Of a stretch of DNA of 21,894 bases, positions 7,047 through 18,043 are shown in pieces. This stretch comes from DATJPD01 sp036394195. GTDB lineage: Bacteria > Pseudomonadota > Alphaproteobacteria > CACIAM-22H2. The position numbers and the translations under genes are program-made. How positions within the stretch are numbered: position 1 is the first letter of the stretch; each line of letters starts with the position of its first letter. The notes under the pieces were generated by a model. The model was given only the letters and a program-made list of their open reading frames with translations. It did no database searches and was not told the DNA's origin. Location: positions 1 through 21,894 of the forward strand of contig DASWFO010000211.1 of NCBI GenBank assembly GCA_036394195.1, written 5' to 3'.

Positions 7047-7712
7047 TCAATAAGGGCAGAGATCCAGCTTCCGGACCGTCGGAAGGTCTTTTACTTCGTC
7101 GACGACAGGCGCGGCGGGCGCGCAGTAGAAGACCACGGTGTCGCTGCCGAACAGTCGCCTGATGGTGATCGTTCCCGGGGTCGTCAGAGTGAGGGTTGCG
7201 CCACCTTCGACGACGCCGCCAAGGATGATGTTTCCCGTGGTCTTGGCCGTGAGCGAGCTTCTGCCGCCGATTTTTTCCGCGACGGTCAGGCTGGCTCCCT
7301 GAACGTCCACCTTGCTCTGTCCGTCGATCACGCGCGCAATGATGACGTTCCCTTTCGCCGCGATCGAAACCGCTGAGCGGCCCTCAATGTTCCGTTCCAC
7401 GAAAGCGTCGGTCGCGGACAAAACCGTCAGACTGCTGCGGTCCTTCACACCGAAAACCTGGACGTCCTGGGCGGCGGAGATTTGCACTGCGCTCTGCCCG
7501 CCGATCCAGTCCTTGATATGCACGAAACCGCCGCCGGACCTGAGGATCGGGTGGCTCTGGTCGTCGACCCCGCCGAGGATCGAGATGCTCTCCGGCGCTG
7601 AAATTTCCATGTTGTACTGATGGTCAAGGTCGCGGGTCGTGAACACGGACTGGGCCAGCGATACGGCCGAGATCCCGGACAGCAGGATTGAGAGGACAAC
7701 GATTCTACGCAC
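7047..7712 (-). CDS. Secreted repeat protein, likely small beta-solenoid, function unknown
   Basis: The 221-residue protein has a signal peptide (MRRIVVLSILLSGISAVSLA). From about residue 49 to 187 it contains seven imperfect repeats of 19-21 residues, each built as I/V-x-G/D-x-S-x-(V/L)-x-(V/I)-x-A-x-G-x-V-x-V. Examples are 'IGGQSAVQISAAQDVQVF', 'IEGRSAVSIAAKGNVIIA' and 'IGGRSSLTAKTTGNIILG'. Alternating small and hydrophobic residues with a fixed period suggest a right-handed beta-helix. Two Cys near the C-terminus (197, 219) could form a disulfide. I do not recognise the family. The GTG at 7712 is preferred over the GTG at 7718 because the AGGGGG lies five bases before it and abuts the other. 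It follows the LysE gene by 32 bases and may share its transcript. Confidence 0.8.
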   Translation of the reverse strand: MRRIVVLSILLSGISAVSLAQSVFTTRDLDHQYNMEISAPESISILGGVDDQSHPILRSGGGFVHIKDWIGGQSAVQISAAQDVQVFGVKDRSSLTVLSATDAFVERNIEGRSAVSIAAKGNVIIARVIDGQSKVDVQGASLTVAEKIGGRSSLTAKTTGNIILGGVVEGGATLTLTTPGTITIRRLFGSDTVVFYCAPAAPVVDEVKDLPTVRKLDLCPY

Positions 7713-7744
7713 AGCCACCCCCTGTTGGTTGGTTTAAACAGTCC

Positions 7745-8359
7745 TCACCGCGCGCGGGTGAAGGCCAGCCACACACCGCCGCCGATCAGGCAGGCGCCGC
7801 TCACCCGCGCCGCCAAGCGGACGCGATGGCGGGACAGCAGCGCGCCGGCCCGGCCGGTGAGCATCGCGTAGCCGGCATCGAACACCGCCGCGACGGCCAT
7901 CGCCGTGAGCCCGAGCAGGACGACCTCGCCGACATAGTCGCCGGCGGGATCGACGAATTGCGGGATGAAGGCGCCGAAGAAGAGCAGCATCTTCGGGTTG
8001 CTGAGGGCGACGAGCAGCCCCTGCACGAAGAACCCGCCGCGCGGCCGGGCGGCACGCCCGAGCTCGCCGGCGTCGCCGGTCGAGCGCAGCAGCTTCCAGC
8101 CGATCCACACCAGATAGACCGCGCCGGCGACGCGGATCCAGTCGAACCACCAGCCCATGGTGGCGATGATCGAGGCCAGGCCGACGACCAGGACGCCCAG
8201 CATCGCCAAAAGGCCGAGCTGGGTGCCGGCGACGTTCAACAGGCCGGCGCGGGCCCCATGGGTCAGGCTGTTGGCGACGATGAGCGTGACCGTCGGCCCG
8301 GGAATGACCGCGATCAGCGCGCAGGCCGCGACATAGGCGATGTACAGCTCGACGGACAT
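7745..8359 (-). CDS. LysE/RhtB-family amino-acid exporter
   Basis: The 204-residue, strongly hydrophobic protein has about six membrane helices and the N-terminal family motif 'IPGPTVTLIVANSLTHGARAG'-like block at residues 19-39. Later come 'AGAVYLVWIGWKLL' and 'NPKMLLFFGAFIPQF'. Relatives export amino acids such as lysine, homoserine or threonine from the cytoplasm; the substrate here is unknown. It begins 25 bases after the FAD-subunit gene on the same strand and may be the last member of the hydroxylase operon, although its ribosome binding site is weak. Confidence 0.92.
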   Translation of the reverse strand: MSVELYIAYVAACALIAVIPGPTVTLIVANSLTHGARAGLLNVAGTQLGLLAMLGVLVVGLASIIATMGWWFDWIRVAGAVYLVWIGWKLLRSTGDAGELGRAARPRGGFFVQGLLVALSNPKMLLFFGAFIPQFVDPAGDYVGEVVLLGLTAMAVAAVFDAGYAMLTGRAGALLSRHRVRLAARVSGACLIGGGVWLAFTRAR

Positions 8360-8384
8360 CGGCGCCCGCGCGCCGGCCCCGCGC

Positions 8385-9179
8385 TTACCCCGCCGCGGCG
8401 ACGGCGCGCTTGGCCATCACGGTGACGAGATGCGCCCGATACTCGGCCGAGGCGTGGATGTCGGAGTTGAGCCCGTCGGCCTTCTGCTTGATGTTGGCGA
8501 CGGCGTCGGGCGACCAGGACTTGCCGAGTGCGGCTTCCATGTCCTTCTGGCGGTACACGCTGGGCGCGGCGCCGGTGACCGCGACGCGGACACCCGACTT
8601 GGTCTTGGCGACGAGCACGCCGACCATCGCGTAGCGCGACGCGGGGTTCGGGAACTTCATGTAGGCGGCTTTCTCGGGGGCCGGGAAGCTGACCGCGGTG
8701 ACGATCTCGCCGGGCTTCAGCGCCGTCTCGAACATGCCCTTGAAGAAATCGTCGGCCGGGATCTGGCGCTCGTTCGTGATCACGGTGGCGCCGAGGCCGA
8801 GCAGGCCGGCCGGATAATCGGCCGCCGGGTCGTTGTTGGAGACCGACCCGCCGATGGTGCCGCGGTTGCGCACCGCCGGATCGCCGATATGGGCGGCGAG
8901 ATGGGCCAGCGCCGGGATCGCCTTCTGCACGTCCGGTGACGTGGACACAGCAAAATGCGTGGTCATGGCGCCGATCGTCACGGTCCCACCGGCGACCTTG
9001 ATGCCGACGAGATCCTTGATCGCGCCGAGGTCGATCAGGGCGGAGGGCTTGGCCAGCCGGAGCTTCAAGGTCGGCAGGAGGGTCATCCCGCCGGCCACCA
9101 GCTTCGCTTCGTCGCTCGCCTTGGCGGCCTTCGCGGCGTCGGCGACCGAGGCGGCGCGTTGATATTCGAAATTGTACAT
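8385..9179 (-). CDS. FAD-binding (CoxM-like) subunit of a molybdenum hydroxylase
   Basis: This 264-residue protein is the medium subunit, carrying FAD and passing electrons from the iron-sulfur subunit to an acceptor. It shows both FAD-contact motifs of the family: 'AGGMTLLPTLKLR' (29-41; usually AGGxSLLP) and 'TIGGSVSNNDPAADYP' (108-123). The C-terminal CO-dehydrogenase flavoprotein domain follows, including 'SRYAMVGVLVA'. The length is slightly short of the usual 270-290. The ATG at 9179 has GGGAG seven bases upstream, and the gap from the large-subunit stop is only 16 bases, so the two are co-transcribed. Confidence 0.93.
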   Translation of the reverse strand: MYNFEYQRAASVADAAKAAKASDEAKLVAGGMTLLPTLKLRLAKPSALIDLGAIKDLVGIKVAGGTVTIGAMTTHFAVSTSPDVQKAIPALAHLAAHIGDPAVRNRGTIGGSVSNNDPAADYPAGLLGLGATVITNERQIPADDFFKGMFETALKPGEIVTAVSFPAPEKAAYMKFPNPASRYAMVGVLVAKTKSGVRVAVTGAAPSVYRQKDMEAALGKSWSPDAVANIKQKADGLNSDIHASAEYRAHLVTVMAKRAVAAAG

Positions 9180-9195
9180 CTCTCACTCCCGAAGA

Positions 9196-11574
<2,379 letters not shown>

Positions 11575-11578
11575 GGGA

Positions 11579-12049
<471 letters not shown>

Positions 12050-12144
12050 TGATCTCACTCCTCGCGAGACCCCGTTTGTGACGGGGAAAATGTTTGAAAA
12101 CCGAGTCTCCGCGCCGGCCGCTCTCTCGTCAAGAGCCGGCTGGG

Positions 12145-12789
12145 CTAAGACCGCGAAAACCACCACAGAATGACCGCGACCACCGCGATCAGCACCGGGA
12201 CCCAGACCGTCGGCTTCAGCCGCGATCCACCCTCGGCGGACGGCCTCGACGACATCAGCGGTGTCGCCGCGGCCGCTTCGGGAACTTCTTCCGGCGACGG
12301 CGGGGGCTCGCTGGAGGCGGCGGCCTGTCCGGCTGCCGGGGCCGCCGACGACTTGGTCATCGCGGCGGCGAAGCGGCCGAAGAATTCCTCGGCGAGCTTC
12401 TTGGCGGTTGAATCGATCAGCCTGGCGCCGAGCTGGGCCATCTTGCCGCCGACCTGCGCCTGCGCCGTATAGCGCATGACCGTCACGTTGCCGTCGACGT
12501 CCAGGGTCACCTTGGCGGTGCCCTTGCCGAAGCCGGCGACGCCGCCCTGGCCCTCGCCGGTGATGGTGTAGCCTTTCGGCGGGTCGAGATTGGAGAGCGT
12601 GCCCTTGCCGGCGAACTTCGCGGTCATCGGCCCGATCTTCAGCACCACCTTGGCGGTGAACTCGGTGTCGGAAAGCTTCTCGACGCTTTCGCAGCCGGGG
12701 ATGCAGGGCTGCAGGATGTTGGGATCGTTCAGACCCCGCCAGACGTCTTCCCGTGGCGCCGGGATCCGGTATTCGCCGGTCAAGTCCAT
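12145..12789 (-). CDS. CoxG-like membrane-anchored SRPBCC protein
   Basis: Residues 1-145 form a CoxG (CO dehydrogenase subunit G, START/SRPBCC fold) domain. Typical marks are 'GEYRIPAPREDVWRGLNDPN', 'LQPCIPGCESVEKL' and 'GQVGGKMAQLGARLID'-like text in the second half. An Ala/Pro/Ser-rich linker (about 146-188) leads to a single C-terminal membrane helix (about 191-211, 'VWVPVLIAVVAVILWWF'). The protein is thus tail-anchored with its domain in the cytoplasm. CoxG proteins tether hydroxylases of this family to the membrane and help electron transfer to quinone. It is the first gene of the cluster, 95 bases before the small-subunit gene. Its ribosome binding site is weak. Confidence 0.93.
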   Translation of the reverse strand: MDLTGEYRIPAPREDVWRGLNDPNILQPCIPGCESVEKLSDTEFTAKVVLKIGPMTAKFAGKGTLSNLDPPKGYTITGEGQGGVAGFGKGTAKVTLDVDGNVTVMRYTAQAQVGGKMAQLGARLIDSTAKKLAEEFFGRFAAAMTKSSAAPAAGQAAASSEPPPSPEEVPEAAAATPLMSSRPSAEGGSRLKPTVWVPVLIAVVAVILWWFSRS

Positions 12790-12982
12790 AGTCGTGTCCG
12801 TGGTTGGAAGAAACAGAACCTAGGAGGATAGGCGCAAACTAGCAAGGACTGGAGCGGGTTGCCACCGCCCTTGCTCCCGTAGATTTGCCCAATTCGACCC
12901 GCTATAGTCCCGCGCCAATGCCAGGAATCTGGCGCGTCGGCGAAGTGGTTGCCGGCGCTCGCCTGTCGAGGGAGGCTCGCTC
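12790..12982. promoter_or_regulatory. Divergent promoter region between the CoxG-like and TAXI genes
   Basis: The two transport/oxidation units start outward from this 193-base spacer, so both sets of promoters, and possibly a shared operator, must lie here. A TATAGT (12903-12908) could serve as a -10 for the plus strand, but no well-spaced -35 is visible. A sigma-54-like TTGCCACCGCCCTTGCT (12859-12875, plus) has the right spacing, but the second base of the essential -24 GG is replaced by C. Confidence 0.4.
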
Positions 12983-13972
12983 ATGAAACGAATTCCCGGC
13001 GCCGTCGCGATGGCTGTCGGCCTCGTGCTGACTGCCGGCACCATGCTGACGGGGGGCGCGCTCGCGCAGCAGAAGAATCTGAATCTGTCGATCGTCACCG
13101 GCGGCACGGGCGGCGTGTACTACCCGCTCGGCGGCGGGCTCGCCAACATGCTGGGCAAATACAATCCCGGCTGGTCGGCCACGGCGGAGGTCACCGGCGG
13201 CTCGGTCGATAACCTGAAGCTGATCGGCGCCAAGCGGGCCGACGTCGCCCTGGCGCAGGCGGACGCGAGCTACGACGCCGAAAAGGGCCAGGACAAATTC
13301 AAGGGCGCCCCGGTGAAGCACATGACGCTCGCCGTCCTCTATCCGAACATCATGCACGTCGTGACGGTCGAGGGAAAAGGCATCGCCACCGTCGCCGACC
13401 TCAAGGGCAAGCGCGTCTCCACGGGCTCGCCCGGCAGCGCCACCGAGGTCATGGCCTTCCGCGTGATCGAGGCGGCCGGTCTCGACAAGGACAAAGACAT
13501 GACGCGCGAGCGCCTCGGCGCGTCTGAATCAACGAACGCGATCAAGGACGGGAAGATCGACGCCTATTTCTTCGTCGCCGGCGTGCCGACCTCGGCGATC
13601 ACCGATCTCGGCGCCACGCCGGGCACCACGCTGAAGCTGATCGATCACGCCGACGGGGTCGACAGGATGAACGCGAAGTACGGCCCGCTCTACGCCAAAG
13701 GCGTGATCCCGAAGGGGTCGTACCCGGGACAGGATAAGGACAACCAGGTCTCCACCGTGTGGAACATCCTGGTGGTGCATGAATCCATGCCGGACGACGT
13801 CGCCTACAACATCGTGAAGACTGTCTTCGAGCATCGCGACGAATGGGCGACCGTCCACAAGGAGGCGCTCAACGTGAAGGTCGAGATGCAGAAACAGACC
13901 TATTCCCCGGTGCCGTTCCATCCGGGTGCGTTGAAGTATTTCGCGGAGAAGGGCATCAACGTTACGAATTGA
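12983..13972 (+). CDS. TAXI-family TRAP transporter solute-binding protein
   Basis: The 329-residue periplasmic protein has a signal peptide ending near 'GGALAQQ' (about residue 29). The TAXI family hallmark follows: 'LSIVTGGTGGVYYPLGGGLANML' at about 35-57. Further family marks are 'SVDNLKLIGAKRADVALAQAD' and 'GKRVSTGSPGSATEV'. It captures an extracellular solute, usually an organic acid or amino acid, and hands it to the TRAP permease encoded next. The ATG has GGGAGG eight bases upstream. Divergence from the hydroxylase cluster suggests, but does not prove, a shared substrate pathway. Confidence 0.95.
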   Translation: MKRIPGAVAMAVGLVLTAGTMLTGGALAQQKNLNLSIVTGGTGGVYYPLGGGLANMLGKYNPGWSATAEVTGGSVDNLKLIGAKRADVALAQADASYDAEKGQDKFKGAPVKHMTLAVLYPNIMHVVTVEGKGIATVADLKGKRVSTGSPGSATEVMAFRVIEAAGLDKDKDMTRERLGASESTNAIKDGKIDAYFFVAGVPTSAITDLGATPGTTLKLIDHADGVDRMNAKYGPLYAKGVIPKGSYPGQDKDNQVSTVWNILVVHESMPDDVAYNIVKTVFEHRDEWATVHKEALNVKVEMQKQTYSPVPFHPGALKYFAEKGINVTN

Positions 13973-14018
13973 CCGGGGCAACCGCGGTTTGGTGCGAGGG
14001 TCCAGCGGAGAAAGATGG

Positions 14019-14039
14019 ATGCCGGATCAAGTCCGGCAT
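14019..14039. repeat. Short palindromic intergenic repeat
   Basis: Perfect 8-bp arms ATGCCGGA (14019-14026) and TCCGGCAT (14032-14039) flank the loop TCAAG, followed by GACGA. This form ('GCCGGATCAAGTCCGGCATGACG') is a dispersed palindromic element familiar from alphaproteobacterial genomes. It lies between the two TRAP genes. Confidence 0.6.
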
Positions 14040-14070
14040 GACGAGTGGAGATGACGAGCGGAGATCACGG

Positions 14071-14101
14071 CCCCGCGCCCACGGCGCGGGGTCTGCGTTT
14101 T
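14071..14101 (+). terminator. GC-rich hairpin between TAXI and permease genes, probable attenuator
   Basis: Arms CCCCGCGC (14071-14078) and GCGCGGGG (14084-14091) form a perfect 8-bp stem with a 5-base loop, followed by TCTGCGTTTT. The T-run starts six bases after the stem, so termination is likely partial. Placed between binding-protein and permease genes, it would keep the permease less abundant than the binding protein. Confidence 0.5.
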
Positions 14102-14127
14102 AGGCTGACAGGGTTGCGGAGGACAGG

Positions 14128-16164
14128 GTGAAAGGCACGACGAGAGACGAACCGCTGACCGGCGACGTGGCGGCACCGGAAGCGATCAGCGACGAAGCGC
14201 TGAAAAAGGCCGAGGAGTTCGTCGAGCAGGAGGAGGGTGCGGCCAACCGGCTGCGCGGCCCGGTGGCGAAGCTGGTCACCGCGCTGGCGGTGATCATGAC
14301 CCTGTTCCACCTCTACGCCGCGTACAGCATCGTGCCGACCCAGGTGCTGCGCCCGGTGCATGTCGGCTTCGTGCTGGTGCTGATCTTCCTGCTGTTCCCG
14401 CTGGCGCCGCGCTTTCGCGACCGCATCCATGTCTGGGACCTGATCCTGGCGGCGGTGTCGATCGCGGTCATCTGGTATCTGGTCCAGGGCGGCGACGATC
14501 TGACCGACCGCGCCAGCCTGCCCGAGCAGACCGACGTGATCATGGGGGCGATCTTCGTCGTGGTGGTGCTCGAGGCGACGCGGCGCACCACCGGCTGGAT
14601 CATGCCGTTCATCGGGCTGTGCTTCATCGCCTACGCGCTGTTCGGACCCTATCTGCCGCCGCCATGGACGCATCGCGGCTACGATCTCGACCGGCTGGTC
14701 GGCCATCTCTACATGACGCTGGAAGGCATCTTCGGCACCGCCGTCGATGTGTCGTCGAGCCTGATCATCCTGTTCACGATCTTCGGCGCCGTCCTCCAGT
14801 TCTCGGGTGCCGGAAAATTCTTCATCGATTTCTCGTTCACCGCGATGGGCGGCAAGCCGACCAGCGCCGGCCGGGCCATCGTGCTCGCCTCGTTCCTGCT
14901 CGGCGGCCCGTCGGGCTCGGGTGTCGCCACCACGGTAACCCTGGGCTCGGTCGCCTATCCGATGCTGAAGCGGGCCGGCTACGGCCGCAACGACGCCGGC
15001 GGCCTGCTCGCGGCCGGCGGCATGGGCGCCATCCTGTCGCCGCCGGTGCTGGGCGCCGCGGCGTTCCTCATCGCCGACTTCCTCAAGATCTCGTATCTCG
15101 ACGTCATCTGGATGGCGACCATCCCGACCTGTCTCTACTATTTCGCGCTGCTGGTGATGGTGGAGCTCGACGCCGGCAAGTTCGGCATCACCCAGGTGAC
15201 CCTCGAGAAGCGCGACACGCTGTGGCACCTGACCAAGCAGTACGGGTTCCACTTCACCTCGCTGGTCTCGATCATCGTGTTCATGCTGTGGGGCTACTCG
15301 CCCGTGCTGTCGGTGTTCTGGGCGACGGTGCTGGCGGCGGTGGTAAGCTTCGTGCGGCGGGACACCGCCCTGGTGCCCCCGAAGCTGGTCCGGGCGCTCG
15401 AGGCGGGATCGGTGGGCGTGCTCGGCGTCGCCGCGACCTGCGCGTCCGCCGGGATCATCGTCGGCGTCGTGACCTTGACCGGGCTCGGCCTCAAGTTCAG
15501 CGCGATCGCGATCGAATACGCGCATGGCAACCTGCTGCTGACCGCGATCTACACCTCGCTGATCGTGTGGATCGTCGGCCTCGCGGTGCCGGTGACCGCG
15601 TCCTACATCATCTGCGCCGTGATCGCCGCCCCGGCGCTGATCCAGCTCGGCGTTCCGGATTACGCGGCGCACATGTTCATCTTCTATTACGCCGTGTTGT
15701 CGGAGGTATCGCCGCCGACGGCGCTGTCGCCGTTCGCCGCGGCCGCGATCACCGGCGGCGATCCGTACAAGACCACGCTGCAGGCGTGGAAATACACGCT
15801 GCCCGCCTTCCTGGTGCCGTTCGTCTTCGTCATGGACCCCGACGGCCCGGGCCTGCTGCTCAAGATCCCGAAGGGCGGCTCGGTGTGGGACATCGTCTAC
15901 ATCACCGTGACCACGGCCGCCGGCATCGCGGCCCTGGCGTCGTGCGCGCAAGGCTGGCTGTTCGGCCGCACGACGCTGCTGGAGCGCGGATTGCTGCTCC
16001 TCGGCGGCCTGCTGATGGTCTTTTCGACCCTGATGGAGGCGCTCTTCGAGCTGGCCACGCCGTGGCACCTCCACTACACCGACGGTCTCGGCGTGATCGT
16101 GATCCTGGTGGCGGTGGCATTGCAGTGGGCGCGGCGGCGGCAGCGCCAGGCGGCGACGGGGTAG
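14128..16164 (+). CDS. TRAP transporter fused permease (4TM/12TM, TAXI-associated)
   Basis: The 678-residue inner-membrane protein fuses the small (DctQ-like) and large (DctM-like) TRAP subunits, as is usual for TAXI systems. About 40 charged cytoplasmic residues come first, then about four helices, then the DctM-type core. The core shows the family blocks 'LLGGPSGSGVATTVTLGSVAYP', 'KRAGYGRNDAGGLLAAGGMG' and 'AILSPPVLGAAAFLIADFL', and in the second half 'SEVSPPTALSPFAAAAITGG'. It uses an ion gradient to import the solute bound by the neighbouring TAXI protein. The start is GTG at 14128, with GGAGG six bases upstream. The length is normal for the fused type. Confidence 0.95.
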   Translation: MKGTTRDEPLTGDVAAPEAISDEALKKAEEFVEQEEGAANRLRGPVAKLVTALAVIMTLFHLYAAYSIVPTQVLRPVHVGFVLVLIFLLFPLAPRFRDRIHVWDLILAAVSIAVIWYLVQGGDDLTDRASLPEQTDVIMGAIFVVVVLEATRRTTGWIMPFIGLCFIAYALFGPYLPPPWTHRGYDLDRLVGHLYMTLEGIFGTAVDVSSSLIILFTIFGAVLQFSGAGKFFIDFSFTAMGGKPTSAGRAIVLASFLLGGPSGSGVATTVTLGSVAYPMLKRAGYGRNDAGGLLAAGGMGAILSPPVLGAAAFLIADFLKISYLDVIWMATIPTCLYYFALLVMVELDAGKFGITQVTLEKRDTLWHLTKQYGFHFTSLVSIIVFMLWGYSPVLSVFWATVLAAVVSFVRRDTALVPPKLVRALEAGSVGVLGVAATCASAGIIVGVVTLTGLGLKFSAIAIEYAHGNLLLTAIYTSLIVWIVGLAVPVTASYIICAVIAAPALIQLGVPDYAAHMFIFYYAVLSEVSPPTALSPFAAAAITGGDPYKTTLQAWKYTLPAFLVPFVFVMDPDGPGLLLKIPKGGSVWDIVYITVTTAAGIAALASCAQGWLFGRTTLLERGLLLLGGLLMVFSTLMEALFELATPWHLHYTDGLGVIVILVAVALQWARRRQRQAATG

Positions 16165-16440
16165 GCTGAACCGTTTCGGGCCTCATCCTTGAAGAGCCCC
16201 CAGTCCGCAAAAAGAATTGGGCCGCCGTCCTGAGGGGACAGCGGAAACGCGGCGCCGTGCAGGCCCTGCCTTGCGAGGAACGTGCCGAAGGAGCATCCTG
16301 ATGCTCGCGGACCAAGTCATGTGGGAAATGTCGGCCAACGTCGGCCTTTAGTGCGCGCCAATGACGGCGCCGGGTGCAGTTGTAGGTGCCGGCGGATGCG
16401 TCGGCCGCTGGTCTCTGGTCCGAAAATTGGGGCGATCTCG
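16165..16440. other. Intergenic spacer with a small hairpin
   Basis: This spacer between the TRAP permease and the histidine kinase has no convincing gene. The kinase frame is open upstream to an ATG at 16282, but that part translates to Arg/Gly/Cys-rich sequence unlike the family. A hairpin GAGCAT-CCTG-ATGCTC (16291-16306) and a CCTCATCCTTGAAGAGC block (16179-16195) resemble degraded palindromic repeats. The kinase promoter must lie here, but I cannot place it. Confidence 0.4.
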
Positions 16441-17895
16441 ATGGTCGTTACCGGAACACACGATCCGTATCTCGTCGCTCTGTCCATTCTGGTCGCCTCC
16501 TTCGCGTCTTACACCGCCCTCGATCTCAGCGCGCACGTGGGGGCCGCCCTCGGACTTGCGCGTCGCGTCTGGCTGCTAGCGGCTGCGATCACAATGGGAG
16601 GCGGAATATGGTCGATGCACTTCATCGGCATGCTCGCCTTCGTCATGCCGATACCGATGTCCTACGACATCGGACTGACGATTCTTTCGCTCCTGGTGGC
16701 GATTTTCGTAACCGGCGGCGGCTTTTACGTCATCAGTCGCCAGAGCGCATCGCCGCTTCGCCTCGTTCTCGGCGGCATCTTCATGGGACTTGGCATTGCC
16801 GCCATGCATTACACCGGCATGGCGGCAATGCGGGGGCACGCCGGGCTCAGCTACGACCCACTCTTCGTCGTGCTCTCTCTGGTCATAGCGATCGGCGCGT
16901 CGACGGCCGCACTGTGGCTGGCATTCCGAACCACGGATCTTTGGCAAAGGCTCGCGGCGGCGATCGTCATGGGCTTGGCCATTTCCGGCATGCACTACAC
17001 GGCGATGCGAGCGGCCATTTTTGCCGCTCACAGCCCGGTTCACGAGGTCCAAGTAGACGCAAGTCTCGATCAAACCAGTCTGGCGCTGGCCATTGCCGCC
17101 ATTACGTTTGTCATTCTGGCCCTCGCATCGATCGCCTCCCTGTCTGAGCAGAAGCGCGCCGAAGAAGCCGTGCGTCAAGCGCGGGCGGATCTCGCACGCG
17201 TCAACCGGATGACCACCATGGCGGAGCTGACTGCCTCCCTGGCGCACGAAGTGAATCAACCGATTGCCGCCGCCGTTACCAACGCTCATGCGTGCGTGCG
17301 CTGGCTCGCCGGCGACACCCCAAACCTCGAAGAGGCGCGCGCAGCTGCAACGCGAATGGTGAAGGACGGAACGCGTGCGGCGCAAATCATCAGCCGGACC
17401 GGCCTGTTCTTCAAGAAGGGTACTGCCCAACGGGAGTTGTTGGATGTAAACGAAGTTATTCGCGAGATGATCGTCCTCCTGCGCGGCGAGCTTGCGCGAT
17501 ACTCCATATCAGTCCGGCCGGAGCTGGCGGGAGATCTTCCCCGGGTCATGGGAGATCGCGTGCAACTGCAGCAGGTCATGATGAACCTCGTCAGTAACAG
17601 CATCGATGCGATGAAGGACCTGGATGGGGCGCGCGAACTCGCCATCAAGTCGCAGCGCGCGGAAAACGGGCGCCTTATGGTGTCCGTTAGCGATACCGGC
17701 GTGGGGCTGCCCCCGCAGGTGGACCAGATCTTCAATGCGTTCTTTACCACGAAGGGTCATGGGACCGGTATGGGACTGTCCATCAGCCGCTCCATCGTTG
17801 AATCGCATAGCGGCCGCTTGTGGGCTGCCGACAACTCTCCGCGCGGCGCAAGTTTTCACCTCATTCTACCCACCACGGTCGCAGCACATGAATGA
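16441..17895 (+). CDS. MHYT-domain sensor histidine kinase
   Basis: The 484-residue membrane kinase begins with an MHYT sensor domain (about 7-225) made of paired helices with metal-ligand motifs. Two are canonical MHYT (122-125, 184-187); the first is MHFI (59-62). These domains are proposed to bind copper and sense O2, CO or NO. A short coiled linker leads to the kinase core. Its H-box 'SLAHEVNQPIAAAV' has phospho-acceptor His269. The N-box is 'MMNLVSNSIDAM', G1 is 'SDTGVGLP', the F-box is 'FNAFFTTK' and G2 is 'GTGMGLSISRSI'. The H-box is of the FixL/DctB type. There is no PAS domain, and no response regulator lies next to it. The ATG at 16441 starts the typical 'HDPYLVALSILVASFASYTAL' and has GGGG upstream. 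Confidence 0.93.
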   Translation: MVVTGTHDPYLVALSILVASFASYTALDLSAHVGAALGLARRVWLLAAAITMGGGIWSMHFIGMLAFVMPIPMSYDIGLTILSLLVAIFVTGGGFYVISRQSASPLRLVLGGIFMGLGIAAMHYTGMAAMRGHAGLSYDPLFVVLSLVIAIGASTAALWLAFRTTDLWQRLAAAIVMGLAISGMHYTAMRAAIFAAHSPVHEVQVDASLDQTSLALAIAAITFVILALASIASLSEQKRAEEAVRQARADLARVNRMTTMAELTASLAHEVNQPIAAAVTNAHACVRWLAGDTPNLEEARAAATRMVKDGTRAAQIISRTGLFFKKGTAQRELLDVNEVIREMIVLLRGELARYSISVRPELAGDLPRVMGDRVQLQQVMMNLVSNSIDAMKDLDGARELAIKSQRAENGRLMVSVSDTGVGLPPQVDQIFNAFFTTKGHGTGMGLSISRSIVESHSGRLWAADNSPRGASFHLILPTTVAAHE

Positions 17896-18043
17896 CGCCC
17901 CCAGTCGCGTCTGCGCATAGGGCTTCCCCGTTTATGAGCTTCGCGCTCGGCTTTCTGGCGACCCTGTTGTTGCCAAATTAGGAGGCTCTTCAGCGTTCGC
18001 CAGGGGCGACAGCCGGCGCCGGACGGTTTAAACTTAAGGTTTC

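Noticed and set aside
12859..12875. TTGCCACCGCCCTTGCT as a sigma-54 promoter for the TAXI gene.
   Set aside because: The invariant -24 GG is GC here, so it is kept only as a weak mention.
12938..12952. A 14-base identity (GGCGAAGTGGTTGC) between the TAXI upstream region and bases 7-20 of the window.
   Set aside because: One copy is inside a coding sequence, there is no extended similarity, and a chance match of this length is not rare for GC-rich DNA.
14065..16074. A 669-codon open frame on the minus strand opposite the TRAP permease.
   Set aside because: Its translation is a His/Arg/Gln/Asp-rich low-complexity sequence, while the sense strand encodes a clear membrane transporter.
16282..16440. 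Upstream extension of the histidine kinase to the ATG at 16282.
   Set aside because: The extra 53 codons are Arg/Gly/Cys-rich and unlike the family, whereas the ATG at 16441 begins the standard MHYT N-terminus.
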